Source: Myxococcales bacterium (GTDB lineage: Bacteria > Myxococcota > Myxococcia > Myxococcales > Myxococcaceae). Taken from it: 40,347 bases of DNA. The translations under genes were made by a program, and so were the position numbers. The notes beneath the pieces were generated by a model, which saw nothing but the letters and a program-made list of their open reading frames with translations, did not search any database and was not told where the DNA came from. Positions 1 to 9,200 of this stretch are shown here, piece by piece (within the stretch, counting starts at the first letter, position 1; the number at the start of each line of letters is the position of its first letter). The DNA lies in NCBI GenBank assembly GCA_003153055.1, contig PMBV01000129.1, positions 5,124-45,470 on the forward strand, written 5' to 3'.

Positions 1-521
1 TGGGGGGGGGGTGGGGGCGGCGGCGCCACGGTCTCGGCGGGCTTCGGGGCTGGCGGAGTCGGCGGGGGCGGCGACTCGCTCAATGAAGGAGAGATGGGCT
101 CGAGGAGCTGGCGCCCCACCGACACCACCAACCAGCCCTTGGACAGCCGCTGCTCGAGGCGCTTGGTCAGAGCCTGCACGTCGCGAGGGGCGACCGACTT
201 CTCATGAGCGAACTCGCAGTGCGCCTGGGTCAGGTACTCCTGGGGAGGCACGCTCCCGATGCCCTCGGTCTGCCCGAGGCCCGGCAGCGACGACGAGCGC
301 GGGAGGTCGACGACGACATGGTCGCGGTACACGCAACCCTTCGAGACGCAGCGCTCGGGCGCGCAGTCACGGACCAGCGCGAGATCGAACTGGTTCTCCA
401 GCGCCCTGAGCTCCATCAGGACCGTGGGGGGCACGTGCTTGTCGGGGAGCGGCGCCGGGGCCGGCTGAGCGACGCCGACCAGGGGCACGGCGAGGGCAAG
501 AAGGAGCGCAGGGCGTCTCAT
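1..521 (-). CDS. Secreted Cys-rich protein, N-terminal part (runs off window)
   Basis: Reading from ATG at 521 leftwards, the frame stays open to base 1, so only the first ~173 residues are seen. It starts with a short signal peptide (MRRPALLLALAVPLVGVAQ). A ~120-residue domain follows with spaced cysteines (DCAPERC, SKGCVYRDH, QAHCEF), then a Pro-rich tail that could be a linker to a further domain outside the window. The ATG overlaps the TGA of the upstream MotB-like gene by one base (TGATG), so the two are probably translationally coupled. I do not recognise the domain with confidence. Similar Cys-containing exported segments may precede MscS-type channel domains in myxobacteria, but that is recollection and not something the visible part shows. 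Confidence 0.75.
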   Translation of the reverse strand, partial: MRRPALLLALAVPLVGVAQPAPAPLPDKHVPPTVLMELRALENQFDLALVRDCAPERCVSKGCVYRDHVVVDLPRSSSLPGLGQTEGIGSVPPQEYLTQAHCEFAHEKSVAPRDVQALTKRLEQRLSKGWLVVSVGRQLLEPISPSLSESPPPPTPPAPKPAETVAPPPPPPP

Positions 522-1147
522 CAGTAGATCCTCACGACCACGCGGCGGTGCCGGGCCAGCCGCTGTTCGGCGTTGAGCCCCTTGAGCTGCTCGTCAGACA
601 GGGGCTTGGTGTCGGCGTAACCCTCGACGCGAACGCGGGCCCGGGTGATGCCGACGTCTTCGAGGCGCTGGCGCACCACGATGGCCCGGGCGCTGGAGAG
701 CTCCCAATTGGTGGCGAACGTCGCGCCGTTCACCAGCGGCGTGGAGTCGGTGTGCCCCTCGACGGCGAAGAGGTACTTGGACGAGTACGGAGCCAGGAGC
801 TGGAGCATCGACAAGACGGTCTGCTCGAGCTCAGGGCGAAGCTTGGCCTGCCCCGAGTCGAACACCAACCCGGAGTTGAGCGAGAGCTCGAGGCCGTCGG
901 CGGTGACGGTGGCGTTGACCAGCTCTTGCAATTGGTTGGCGGCGATCTTCGCGTCGAGCTCCTTGCGAATGGATTCAAGGCTCGCCGGGGTGTCAGACCC
1001 CGAGAGGCTCTTGACGATCTGCTGCATGCGCCCCTTGTTCAGGTTGGCGGCGGTGAGCAGCACCACGAAGAAGAGCAAGAGGTTGGTGATGAGATCGGCA
1101 TAGCTCAGCATCCACCCTTCTTCATGCCCCTTGGCCCGTCGTTGCAT
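521..1147 (-). CDS. MotB-like stator protein (OmpA domain), non-flagellar context
   Basis: This 208-residue protein has a short cytoplasmic start and one transmembrane helix preceded by SYADLITNLLLFF. The Asp at residue 18 sits where MotB carries its ion-binding Asp (YAD motif). A C-terminal OmpA-like peptidoglycan-binding domain follows (VEGHTDSTPL, NWELSSARA, then YADTKP). It is shorter than flagellar MotB of about 300 residues, mainly in the linker. The start is supported by GGAGG eight bases upstream, inside the end of the MotA-like gene. It should form a proton- or sodium-driven channel with the neighbouring MotA-like protein and anchor it to peptidoglycan. No flagellar genes are present. 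The neighbours are lipoproteins and secreted proteins, so the driven machine is probably an envelope or surface assembly. Confidence 0.88.
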   Translation of the reverse strand: MQRRAKGHEEGWMLSYADLITNLLLFFVVLLTAANLNKGRMQQIVKSLSGSDTPASLESIRKELDAKIAANQLQELVNATVTADGLELSLNSGLVFDSGQAKLRPELEQTVLSMLQLLAPYSSKYLFAVEGHTDSTPLVNGATFATNWELSSARAIVVRQRLEDVGITRARVRVEGYADTKPLSDEQLKGLNAEQRLARHRRVVVRIY

Positions 1148-1151
1148 GGCC

Positions 1152-1862
1152 TCACCCTCCGCCGCGGACGACGAGCTCGTTGACGCTCTTCTCGCAGCGC
1201 TCGAGGAACCCCAGCCGCTCGTCGAGGAGCCCGTTGAGGAAGTGGCCCACCGGCCCCGCCATGCCCGCCCCGAAGGTGACGCCGTAGAGGGTGGCCAAGA
1301 GCGCCAGCGACATGGCCGCGCCGATGTTCAGGTTATCGGCCGTCATATTGCGGAAGAGCTGGATCATGCCGGTGATGGTGCCGACCATGCCGAAGGCGGG
1401 CCCGAGCTTCGACAGCATCTCCCAGTTGTTGATGGCCGGCTGCCAGCGGGCGATCTCCTCGTGGCGCAGCTCGAGGAACACCTTGGCGCTCGCCACGTCG
1501 GGCGACCGGTTGAGTATGAGGTCGACCATCTCTTTCACCGCGGCGAAGGTGCTCTGCTCGGCGACGGCCAGGGCACCGCTCCGCTTCCCCTCGCGCCACA
1601 GGCTGTAGATCTGCGCCCGCTCGGCCTCCATCTGCGTGGTGGTGCGGCGAAACAGGCGCAGCCCGGGAATGAGCTCGCGCAGGCAGGTCACCGTGCGCAG
1701 CGCCGTCACCGTGTCGGAGCTGATGAGCACCGCGGCGGTCGACCCCACCACCACCATCACCATCGCGTGGAGATCGAACGGAGAGATGACCTGCTGGTTG
1801 CCTCGATCGCCGAAGCCAAACCAGACAATGAAGCCCAACAGAAGAAATCCAAAGATCTGCAC
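1152..1862 (-). CDS. MotA-like proton-channel subunit
   Basis: I place the start at GTG 1862, preceded by AGGAG eight bases upstream, which gives 236 residues. The open frame extends much further upstream but only as low-complexity antisense to the TPR gene. Two N-terminal hydrophobic segments (FGFLLLGFIVW; FDLHAMVMVVVGSTAAVL) are followed by a cytoplasmic domain. The typical MotA helices 3 and 4 come next: LGPAFGMVGTITGMIQLF and MSLALLATLYGVTFGAGM, with a Pro after the latter. It lies four bases upstream of the MotB-like gene and 11 bases downstream of a small lipoprotein. The family is the ion-conducting stator MotA/TolQ/ExbB group. The helix spacing and the partner's OmpA domain favour MotA over TolQ/ExbB. 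Confidence 0.88.
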   Translation of the reverse strand: MQIFGFLLLGFIVWFGFGDRGNQQVISPFDLHAMVMVVVGSTAAVLISSDTVTALRTVTCLRELIPGLRLFRRTTTQMEAERAQIYSLWREGKRSGALAVAEQSTFAAVKEMVDLILNRSPDVASAKVFLELRHEEIARWQPAINNWEMLSKLGPAFGMVGTITGMIQLFRNMTADNLNIGAAMSLALLATLYGVTFGAGMAGPVGHFLNGLLDERLGFLERCEKSVNELVVRGGG

Positions 1863-1873
1863 GTGGTGGTCTC

Positions 1874-2503
1874 CTACTGCTGTTGCCGCTGCAGCTCTTC
1901 CAGTTTCTTGCGAACCGTGGGGTCGCTCTCGACCGCTTCGGCCTGCTCGTAGATCTCGATGGCCTTGTCGCGCTCGCCCATCATCAGCAGGAGCGAGGCC
2001 TTGGCGCGGAGGAACTCGGGGTGCGACTTGTAGCGTTGGAGCACCGTCTCGCACCACTCCAGCGCCAAGGCGTAGTTGCCGCCCTTGGTCGCCTCCTGCA
2101 TGAGCGCTCGGGCGCGGGTGATGCTCACCTCGGGAGCCCCGTCGTCGACGCGCAGCCCCCGGGCCCGGTAGGCCTCGACGAGCGACGCGTCGGCGGCGGT
2201 GGGCGGCGGCGGCACCACCCGCGTCGACGGAATCGTCTTCACCTCGCCGGTGCCCGCGCCGTGCTCGATCAACACGCGCTGCCCGGTGGCCAGCATCGGC
2301 ACGTCGACCTCGGTGATGGTGGTGCCGTCGTTCCACCGCACCTTCATCACCGTGGTGGAGCCGAAGCCGAAGGGCCGCACCAGCGTGCCCTCTTCCTTCA
2401 GCGCGGGGTGCTTCTGCGGCGCGGGGTCGAGCAGGTAGTAGGTGTAGTTCCGCGCGGTGCAGGACTCGAACAGCAACAACCCGAGGAGCAGGAGTCGGTT
2501 CAT
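1874..2503 (-). CDS. Small exported (lipo)protein with TPR-like C-terminal helices
   Basis: Taking ATG 2503, which overlaps the upstream TGA as ATGA, gives 209 residues. The N-terminus is a hydrophobic signal ending LLLFESC, so it may be a lipoprotein, though the lipobox is poor (Glu at -2). Residues ~20-95 form a small beta-type region. A PPPP linker follows. The last ~95 residues are helical and look like one or two TPR units (NYALALEWCETVLQRY; ASLLLMMGERDKAIEIY). TPRs usually mediate protein-protein contacts. Sitting just upstream of motA-motB, it could link the stator to the upstream secreted proteins. The long N-terminal extension of the open frame lacks export features and is rejected. 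Confidence 0.8.
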   Translation of the reverse strand: MNRLLLLGLLLFESCTARNYTYYLLDPAPQKHPALKEEGTLVRPFGFGSTTVMKVRWNDGTTITEVDVPMLATGQRVLIEHGAGTGEVKTIPSTRVVPPPPTAADASLVEAYRARGLRVDDGAPEVSITRARALMQEATKGGNYALALEWCETVLQRYKSHPEFLRAKASLLLMMGERDKAIEIYEQAEAVESDPTVRKKLEELQRQQQ

Positions 2504-3471
2504 GGCAGGAACGGGAGCAAGGAGACGTTGAGCAGCGAGATGCCGATGCCCACCCGAAGGTTGGTCGACAGGGTGGCCGTGACGGCGTAGTTCGAGGTGG
2601 CGATCGGCAGGCGCACCACCAGCACCGCGGTGAGCAGCGGGTCGAGCACCCGGCCAGCCCCTTGGGTGAAGGCCTGAATGAGCGCGGTGGGAACGCTCAC
2701 CAGCACCTTGGCGCCGACGGTGAGGTTGAGCGCCTCGGGGATGACCCGGTAGTAGCAGGCCCCCACCCCCACCACCGGGTCGAAGATCGACAGCGAGACG
2801 CCCGACAGGTTGGCGTTGGTGGCGCCCCACTGCTCGGTCCAATCGAGCGACACGTGCTGCCCGGGGAACAGGGTGATGTCGATGAAGGTGTGGGTGAGGC
2901 TGTCACCGCGGCTGCGGCGCTCGAGCTCACGAGCCAGCGTCAGGTTTCGACGGGTGGTCGCCCGCTCGGCCAGGCTGGGGTCGAAGTTCTCGGCGTAGAC
3001 GATGCGGCTGTTCTTGAGGTCGACGATTCTGAGCGACACCCCCTGGGGAGTCTCGTCGATCCACACGGCCGTCTTCGCCGGCTCCGAGAGCCCACGGCTC
3101 GCCTCGTCGAAGCGGGTGATCTCGGCCGCGTCGGCGTCGGTGGTGCGCTGCTCGAGGTGCCCGCCCTCCACCCGCACCCGGGGCGCCATGCAGGCCTCGC
3201 ACCACCTCAGCGCCCCCGAGCCGAACACCCGCGCCAAGGTCGCCAACACCTGCGTCGGGAACCACGCCTTGGTCTCCTCGAAGGCGGGCTTCGCGCTGAC
3301 CACGATGACGGGCACCAGCTCCTTCTGCGTCAGGGCGTGATCCTCGAGGCCGATGGTGAGCGCCTCCTCGAGCCGAAGCAGCGCATCGCGGCTCGTCTCC
3401 CGCTGCGCCGACGCGGCGGCGGGCACCAGGAGCACCAGGAGCACCAGGAGCGTCACGCGACTCAGAAGCAA
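2500..3471 (-). CDS. Secreted CxxC protein, paralogue of the next gene upstream
   Basis: This 323-residue protein starts at TTG 3471 with GGAGG about seven bases upstream, overlapping the previous gene by ten bases. It has a clear signal peptide (LLVLLVLLVPAAASA). The middle contains a CxxC (WCEACMAPRVRVEGG), then an alternating beta stretch (VSLRIVDLKNSRIVYAENFD). The C-terminus is built of amphipathic beta-strand-like segments. The same order occurs in the 396-residue protein encoded immediately upstream (HCPQC, then LVLRARVTALEPALPIVFAKTL), so I infer the two are diverged tandem duplicates. It is probably periplasmic or outer-membrane associated. I cannot assign it to a named family. Confidence 0.82.
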   Translation of the reverse strand: MLLSRVTLLVLLVLLVPAAASAQRETSRDALLRLEEALTIGLEDHALTQKELVPVIVVSAKPAFEETKAWFPTQVLATLARVFGSGALRWCEACMAPRVRVEGGHLEQRTTDADAAEITRFDEASRGLSEPAKTAVWIDETPQGVSLRIVDLKNSRIVYAENFDPSLAERATTRRNLTLARELERRSRGDSLTHTFIDITLFPGQHVSLDWTEQWGATNANLSGVSLSIFDPVVGVGACYYRVIPEALNLTVGAKVLVSVPTALIQAFTQGAGRVLDPLLTAVLVVRLPIATSNYAVTATLSTNLRVGIGISLLNVSLLPFLP

Positions 3472-4652
3472 AACGAGGCCTCCAGTCCGATGGTGTGAAA
3501 CTGAATGACGCCAAGGTCGATGAACTTGCCGATGGCGGGGGCGTTGTTCATCGCCGGGGCCGACTCGAGGAAGACGATCACCCCGATGCGGTTCTTCACC
3601 CTGAGCTCGAGCCCGAGATGGAAGGCACCGTAGATGAAGGTCGGGTTGGTGTTGGCGCGGATCTGGTCAGCGAGGTCTTGAATGGTGGGGATGGTATCTT
3701 TGAAGACCCCGGCGCTCAGCCCGTAGACCCCGATGACCGCGCCGCCGACGAAGGCGTACAGATCCGGCGTGGTCAGCGACGTGACCGTGCCGGTGAGGAG
3801 GCGGGCGATGCGCGCCTGGGCCAGCCAGCCGACGTGGAGCTGAGGTGCCCAGCTCACGCCCCCGGAGATGGTGCCGGTCCATGCCCGCGCCTGCGTCAGC
3901 GCCACCTCGAGGCCTGCCTCGAGCCACACCATGGGCAGCGCCTTGAGTGGGCTGCCGGACGCCGCGGCGAAGGTCCGTACGCCCAAATGAATCGGCACCA
4001 GGAAGACGCTGCGGCCGGTGAGCGCGTCGAAGAATTCCTTCTGGGCCTCGGCCCGGCTCTTCAGGTGCTCCGGGCTCCTCAAGAGCGCGGGCGTCGAGGT
4101 CGACGTCGACAGCGTCTTGGCGAAGACGATGGGCAGTGCCGGCTCGAGGGCGGTGACCCGCGCCCTGAGCACCAGGGCGGCCCCTTCGACCTCGAAGTCG
4201 AGGAACAGGGCGTGGTGGGCACCCGAGAGCTCACCGGCGGCGGTCAGGGCCCCAGGCTGGTCGACGCCGCGAGACACCACCGTGCCCTTGGCCGATGAGC
4301 GCACCATGACCGCGGTGCACTGTGGGCAGTGGGCCAGCTGAAGGTGCGACTTGGGGTTCTTGCCCACCAGCGAGACGAAGTGGTTCTCGAGGAGCGCCTG
4401 GAGCCCACTGCCAAAGCCGATGGGCACGGTGAGATCGGCCAGCACCACCAGGGTGTCCACCTCGAAGGCCGGCTGCTCGGTCCACTGGAAGACGAGATCG
4501 TCGAGGAGATCGAGGGCCTGGAGCTGGATCTGCGCGGCCACTTCTCCCCTCAGCTCCTCGATCTGCGCCCGCTGAGCCTGGGCGACCTCCGACTCCTCGG
4601 CCCGGCTCGCGGTGGTCAGCACGAGGAGCACTCCAGCCACGCGGCCCTTCAT
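3462..4652 (-). CDS. Secreted CxxC protein with beta-rich C-terminus
   Basis: ATG 4652 overlaps the upstream stop as ATGA and has GGAGG upstream, giving 396 residues. A signal peptide (VAGVLLVLTTASRAE) is followed by a helical stretch rich in Gln and Glu. A CxxC domain comes next (AHCPQCTAVMVRSS). The long C-terminal half has many short hydrophobic/Gly segments and ends in an aromatic residue (EASFCF). An aromatic last residue and alternating strands are typical of outer-membrane barrels, but this is not decisive. It is a likely paralogue of the 323-residue protein that follows, and a probable surface or outer-membrane part of the MotA/MotB-associated machine. Confidence 0.82.
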   Translation of the reverse strand: MKGRVAGVLLVLTTASRAEESEVAQAQRAQIEELRGEVAAQIQLQALDLLDDLVFQWTEQPAFEVDTLVVLADLTVPIGFGSGLQALLENHFVSLVGKNPKSHLQLAHCPQCTAVMVRSSAKGTVVSRGVDQPGALTAAGELSGAHHALFLDFEVEGAALVLRARVTALEPALPIVFAKTLSTSTSTPALLRSPEHLKSRAEAQKEFFDALTGRSVFLVPIHLGVRTFAAASGSPLKALPMVWLEAGLEVALTQARAWTGTISGGVSWAPQLHVGWLAQARIARLLTGTVTSLTTPDLYAFVGGAVIGVYGLSAGVFKDTIPTIQDLADQIRANTNPTFIYGAFHLGLELRVKNRIGVIVFLESAPAMNNAPAIGKFIDLGVIQFHTIGLEASFCF

Positions 4653-5302
4653 CGCAGCCACCTCCACACACCCGCCTGGCACAGCCCGGCATGGAGCTGC
4701 GTCTCCCGGGTGTCGACGATCATCAGCCCGAGGAAGAGGTCTTTCTCAGCGAGGACGTGCTCGGCGAAGTACCGGGCGCAGGCCAGCGGGTACGCCTCTT
4801 GGGGCCGGAGTCTCCTCAAGACCGCCACGTCCCCCACGGCCAGCACGGGCACCCGGTCGGACACCCGCCGGCGGTGCTCGGCCAGCTCGGTGCGCGCGGC
4901 GACGGAGATTTTCGCGGCCACCATCGGCTCCGGGTAGAAGGCGTCGACGTGCCAGGTGACGTCTTCACCGTGCAGCGCGGTGGCCGCCTGGGTAATCTCC
5001 TGCACCGAGTCCTGGAGCGTGGAGAGAATGGCCTCGTCGCGGGCCGGCCGCTCTCCGGGCAGCATGAACTGCCGAGCACAGAGCAAGGCGTCGGCCTGCT
5101 CGAAGGTGCCGCCACGGGCCGAGGCCTCGGGCACCGTTCCTGGCTCGAGCTCGTGGGCCCGCTCCCGGCTCATGCGCACACACTCGTAGCCGCGGGTCTC
5201 GGCGCGGCTCCGCCAGAGGCTGGCCGGGTCGTTCGCGCACGCCGCCGCCCAGGGAGCCAGGGCGAGCCAACCGACACTTCGCCGGGACAGGAGCTGTCTC
5301 AT
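4649..5302 (-). CDS. Lipoprotein of unknown function in the MotAB-like operon
   Basis: ATG 5302 overlaps the preceding stop as ATGA and gives 217 residues. The N-terminus has Arg residues, a hydrophobic run (VGWLALAPWAAAC) and a Cys at a credible lipobox (AAAC), so I infer a lipoprotein. The mature part has several Cys residues (YECVRM, LLCARQF, PLACARYF, GLCQAGVW) and is mostly alpha/beta with many charged residues. No catalytic motif is evident. Overlapping starts and stops on both sides show that it belongs to the same transcription unit as the MotA/MotB-like genes. Function unknown. Confidence 0.8.
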   Translation of the reverse strand: MRQLLSRRSVGWLALAPWAAACANDPASLWRSRAETRGYECVRMSRERAHELEPGTVPEASARGGTFEQADALLCARQFMLPGERPARDEAILSTLQDSVQEITQAATALHGEDVTWHVDAFYPEPMVAAKISVAARTELAEHRRRVSDRVPVLAVGDVAVLRRLRPQEAYPLACARYFAEHVLAEKDLFLGLMIVDTRETQLHAGLCQAGVWRWLR

Positions 5303-6021
5303 TTGGCCGGGGCGGGGGCCGGGGCTCGGTCGGCGAAGCCTCCGAGCACCTGGGAGCGGAGGCGGGCGTGGAGCACCAGCTGGCTCAGCTGGCCGTAGAG
5401 GTCCTTCGACACCTCCTTGTTGACCGAGGTGCCAGTGACGCGATCCGACGGCGAGCGCACCAAGAGATCGAGCACCCCGTTCACCGCCCACACCGCCACG
5501 CTGAAGTACCTCACGAAGCGCGCCTCGAGGGCGTCGGCCACCAGGAGAAACCCGTCACCGTCTCGAATGGTGACGTCCTGCGAGAGGCTGGTGTCGGTGA
5601 TCGCCGGCAGGAGCGTCGCCGAGGCGATCGACAGGACCCAGAGCAGCACGCTGTTCTCTTCGTGGAGGACCCTGGTCTTGAGCTCCATCACCAGCTCGGG
5701 TTTCGTCGGAGTGCCGCGGGACGCCGCCGCCCTCACACCGGAGGCCGTGTCACGGGGTACCTCGACCTCGACGGTCGCGCCCTGGTTGGTGAAGAGGGTG
5801 CTGACGTTGCGACAGAGGCGATCGGCCTGAGACGCCTTGAGGTTCTCATCGGAGACGCACCGCACCAACAGGTGGAGCCCTTGAAAGTTGGCCACCTGCG
5901 GGTTGATGGCAATGGGGCGCTGGAGGGCCACCAAGGGCTGGTACACCGTGACGCAGCCCGAGGAGGCCGCCATGACGACGAGCCACGGGAGCCAGGCGGC
6001 CCGGCGGAGAGATTCACTCAT
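5299..6021 (-). CDS. Lipoprotein, first gene of the MotAB-like operon
   Basis: ATG 6021 gives 240 residues beginning with a lipoprotein signal (WLVVMAASSGC, lipobox SSGC). A longer in-frame start exists 33 codons upstream, with a purine-rich site in front of it, but it would bury the signal peptide, so I reject it. The mature protein has an alpha/beta N-terminal half (LHLLVRCVSDENL, then a helix with a Cys, then VEVEVPR). It then has a hydrophobic segment (VLLWVLSIASATLLPAI), a beta stretch (DVTIRDGDGFLLV) and a C-terminal helical part. This resembles other bacterial lipoproteins with a central hydrophobic hairpin, but I cannot name the family. It heads the operon. Confidence 0.8.
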   Translation of the reverse strand: MSESLRRAAWLPWLVVMAASSGCVTVYQPLVALQRPIAINPQVANFQGLHLLVRCVSDENLKASQADRLCRNVSTLFTNQGATVEVEVPRDTASGVRAAASRGTPTKPELVMELKTRVLHEENSVLLWVLSIASATLLPAITDTSLSQDVTIRDGDGFLLVADALEARFVRYFSVAVWAVNGVLDLLVRSPSDRVTGTSVNKEVSKDLYGQLSQLVLHARLRSQVLGGFADRAPAPAPAK

Positions 6022-6087
6022 GGGTGTACGGAGCCGCGGGCTGCAGCCCCCCGCGCGGCCAGGGAGCCAGGTGAAATGGCGCTGGTC

Positions 6088-6093
6088 ATCATA
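6088..6093 (-). promoter_or_regulatory. Possible -10 element for the MotAB-like operon
   Basis: The minus strand reads TATGAT about 67 bases upstream of ATG 6021, in the gap after the large upstream gene's terminator-like hairpin. The hexamer is close to the sigma-70 consensus, but there is no convincing -35 seventeen bases upstream, so this is a weak prediction. Confidence 0.25.
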
Positions 6094-6250
6094 CCCGGCT
6101 GTCGTCCCTTGCGGCCACATGCTTCTCTCCCTCCCCGAATAGAACCCCCGAACGAGCATGCCGTTGAAGCCCGCCCCCATTGCCTTTGCGAGCCCTCTTC
6201 CACAATGGCCCCAAGGTCATGACATCGGCTGGGACGCAGCCGGGTCAATC

Positions 6251-6284
6251 GTGGGTGGGGAGCGAAGGCCTCGCTCCCGACCCG
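6251..6284 (-). terminator. Hairpin just downstream of the 2001-residue gene
   Basis: GGGAGCGA at 6258-6265 pairs perfectly with TCGCTCCC at 6271-6278 around a five-base loop. A GGG/CCC extension lies outside it. It begins about 12 bases after the stop codon of the large minus-strand gene and separates it from the MotAB-like operon. There is no U-tract on the transcript, so it may act as a processing or stalling structure rather than a classical intrinsic terminator. Confidence 0.5.
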
Positions 6285-6295
6285 AGGCTGCGACT

Positions 6296-9200
6296 TCAGG
6301 CTGAGGTCTTGCCCACCACCCGGAACCGGGGCACCCAGCTGTTGAGCTGCGGGACCCTGGCGGCGAGGATGAGCGAGGCGATGTGATCGGCCTTGCGGAC
6401 CTCGGAGGGGAAGCGAACGACTTCCGAGCCCTCGCTCCCGATGGACACCACGCCGTTGACCAGGAGCACCTGGTAGACGAGCTCCTGTCGGCTGCCCCAG
6501 AAGACGACGCGCTCGTAGTCCTTCAGGTCGACCGCCAGGGCCGAGAGATCGATGGCGTGATCGGGGTTCTGGAGGATGTCCTGGATCGCCGCCACCACTT
6601 CGGGCACCGCGATGGCCGGAGAGAAGGGCTTGACGCGCTCTCCCTGGGCCGGCTCGTAGCGGTAGAACGGGGTCGACAGCGTGAAGCGCTTGGCGCCGTC
6701 CATGAAGGCCACGTGGGTGCTCTCGTGGGCCTCGAGGAGCAACAGGTTGTAGCCCTCGAGCTCGACCGGCAGGTTGCTGCCCGCCTCGAGCACGCCTCCG
6801 AAGGTGCGGAGCATGGCCTGGTGCACCTTGTCTTTGTTGCGTTGAAACCGGGCGGCGACCTCTTCGTCTTCCAACAGGAAGGTGATGATGTCTCGCGCCG
6901 ACTTCGCCGGGCCGCTGAACTCGTAGCCGCTCCGGGCCAACTGGGTGTGAATGACACCCGTGTGGACCTTGGCCGCGCGCATGGTGTCGGCGAACGTCTC
7001 GAGCACCCGGTCCATGTCGGCCGGCTCGACGAACGGGTTGCCGCAGAACGTGCTCGCCAGAGGCTCGTAGATCTGGTCGTACACCTCGCGGGTGAGCGGC
7101 ACCTTGGCCCCACCGCAGTGGAGCCAGTACAGGTTCTTCAAGATGTCGTACTCGGCGGAGTGAATGGTCAGCGTCTCTTCGCCCTGCTTGAACCGCAGGC
7201 CCTTGAACGCCACCTCGACGATTTCCCGGGCGGTGAAGACATCACCCGAGCCGTCACGGAAGGCGAGCACCACGGTGAGCTTGCCCTCGTTCATGCGCTC
7301 CTGCCACTCGAGGATCTCATCGATGACGTGGCGGTAGCGCACCACCAGCTCGCCCTTGCCGGCGAACTCGAGGCCCGCCCGGAGTGAGGGCTGGTCTCCG
7401 CTGGTGCCCTTGTTCTTTCTCAGGCCGCGCACCAGCACGCTCTTGATGACGTGGTGCGGGTCGTCAGACAACGCCACCGCGCTGGCCCGGGGCGCCTGGT
7501 AGTTGTTGATGTAGAAGAAGCCGTTGACCCGGGTTGGCACGAGGAACTTGTGCGGGTCGCAGATACCGGGAATGGTGACCCGCGGGTTCTTCGGGTGGTC
7601 CAAGTTCGAGTAGCTGCCCCGCTTGAGCAGGTCTCCGAAGCGCGCCTTCCAGCTCTCGGTGATGTCGTTGAGCCGGAGGAAGTCGCCCTGCTCGGTGCCG
7701 AAGGCGTACACCTGCCCGTCTTCGCCCCGCCACAAGGACAGCATGTCGCCCGCGAGAATGTCGACCTGCTTGAGCTCGGCCGCCGCGGCCTCACCTTGGG
7801 CGAGCTGATCCATCATCGCGGTGATGGTCTCGCTCTTGCCAGTGCCCGAGTCGGCCGAGAAGACGAGCGTCTTTCTCAGGCCGTTCTTGAAGGTGATGGT
7901 GATCATCGCCCCGTGCACCGGCATGCCGCCCAGCGCCTTCACCAGCTCGTTGTGCAGGGTGAGGAGCGTCTTCTTGAAGAAGCCGACGTAGTCGGTGTCG
8001 TCTTCTCGCGCGACCCAGGCCGTGGGGAGGATCTTCCCGTCGGAGCGGCGATCGAGGATCCACCCGGTCTTGTAGCCGTCGCCCACGCACTTCGAGGGAA
8101 TGCCGAACAGCATCACGGCATCCCACTCGGCGAGGTCGAGCTTCTCGCGCACCTGCATCTCGCCCAACTGCGGGAACAGCCGCATTTCGTCGGACACCAG
8201 GTGGAAGTCGGACTTGTGGATCAGCATCAGCATCTTGAACGGCCCCACCGGGACCGCCTTGCAGACGTAGTCCCTCAGGTTGGCGGCCTGGGCGAAGCGG
8301 GTGAGGCGCTCGCTGAAGTACGCCAGCGGCGGCCGGGCCTGATCGGCCTCCGACACCTCGACGGCGTCGCGGCGGGTGAAGCCGTAGCGGTAGTCCGACA
8401 CGCGCTTGGCGGCCCCGGTGACGAAGTTCGGCGCGGGATCCAGCGGAGCCGTGGCGCCAGCGAAGGCCGTGCCGTGGATGATCTCCTGCAGGTACGAGGG
8501 CAGCGACGGGTGGGCCCGCACTCCCTCGAGCTCCTCGAAGCCGATCTCGAAGGTGCTGGTAGCGTCGACCTTCTCGTCGGGCACATCGAAGGCGTGCATC
8601 AGCTCGTTGATGAGATCGTTGACCCTCCGCTGAATGCCCTGGAGCGAGGCCACCTTCTCGCCGTGGCTGCCGGTCTGCAGCTTGGCCGAGAGCACCTTGA
8701 TGGTGTTCTGCCCGTGCCACTCTTTGTACAGCGCCAGCAGCAGGTCTCTGAACACGGCGTCGATGAGCTGCCGGTCGTGGTACGCCGCCAGGCAGGCCAG
8801 GGGCCCGTACTGGGCTTCAACCCGCTCGAACGACAGCTCCATCAGCTCGGGCCGGCCCTGCCACACCTTGCGCAGGAGCCTCCGGTACACGACCCGGAAG
8901 GCGCGGCTCTGGAGCAGCTCGTCGACCGAGTCACAGGGCTGCCAGCCGACGAAGATCTTGTCGGCGACCGACTTGCCCTCCTCGATGCAGTAGACGAAGC
9001 CACGCTCGCTGCGCCTGATGGCCTGGCCCTTCTTGGCGGCCTTCTTCCCATCGAGGCTGAGCAGCGGCGCGAGGTCGGTGAACAAACCCGTGAGATCGCC
9101 CTCGCCGCCAGGAGCGAAGAGCCCCGGCAGGGCGTCGACCTTCCGGCCCGTGGCGTCGAACTCCTTCCAGTACTTCCACAACAGGCCGAGGTACGCGGTC

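Noticed and set aside
521..1862. Assignment of the MotA/MotB-like pair as flagellar motor genes
   Set aside because: No other flagellar gene is in the window. The MotB-like protein is short, and the surrounding operon encodes lipoproteins and secreted proteins.
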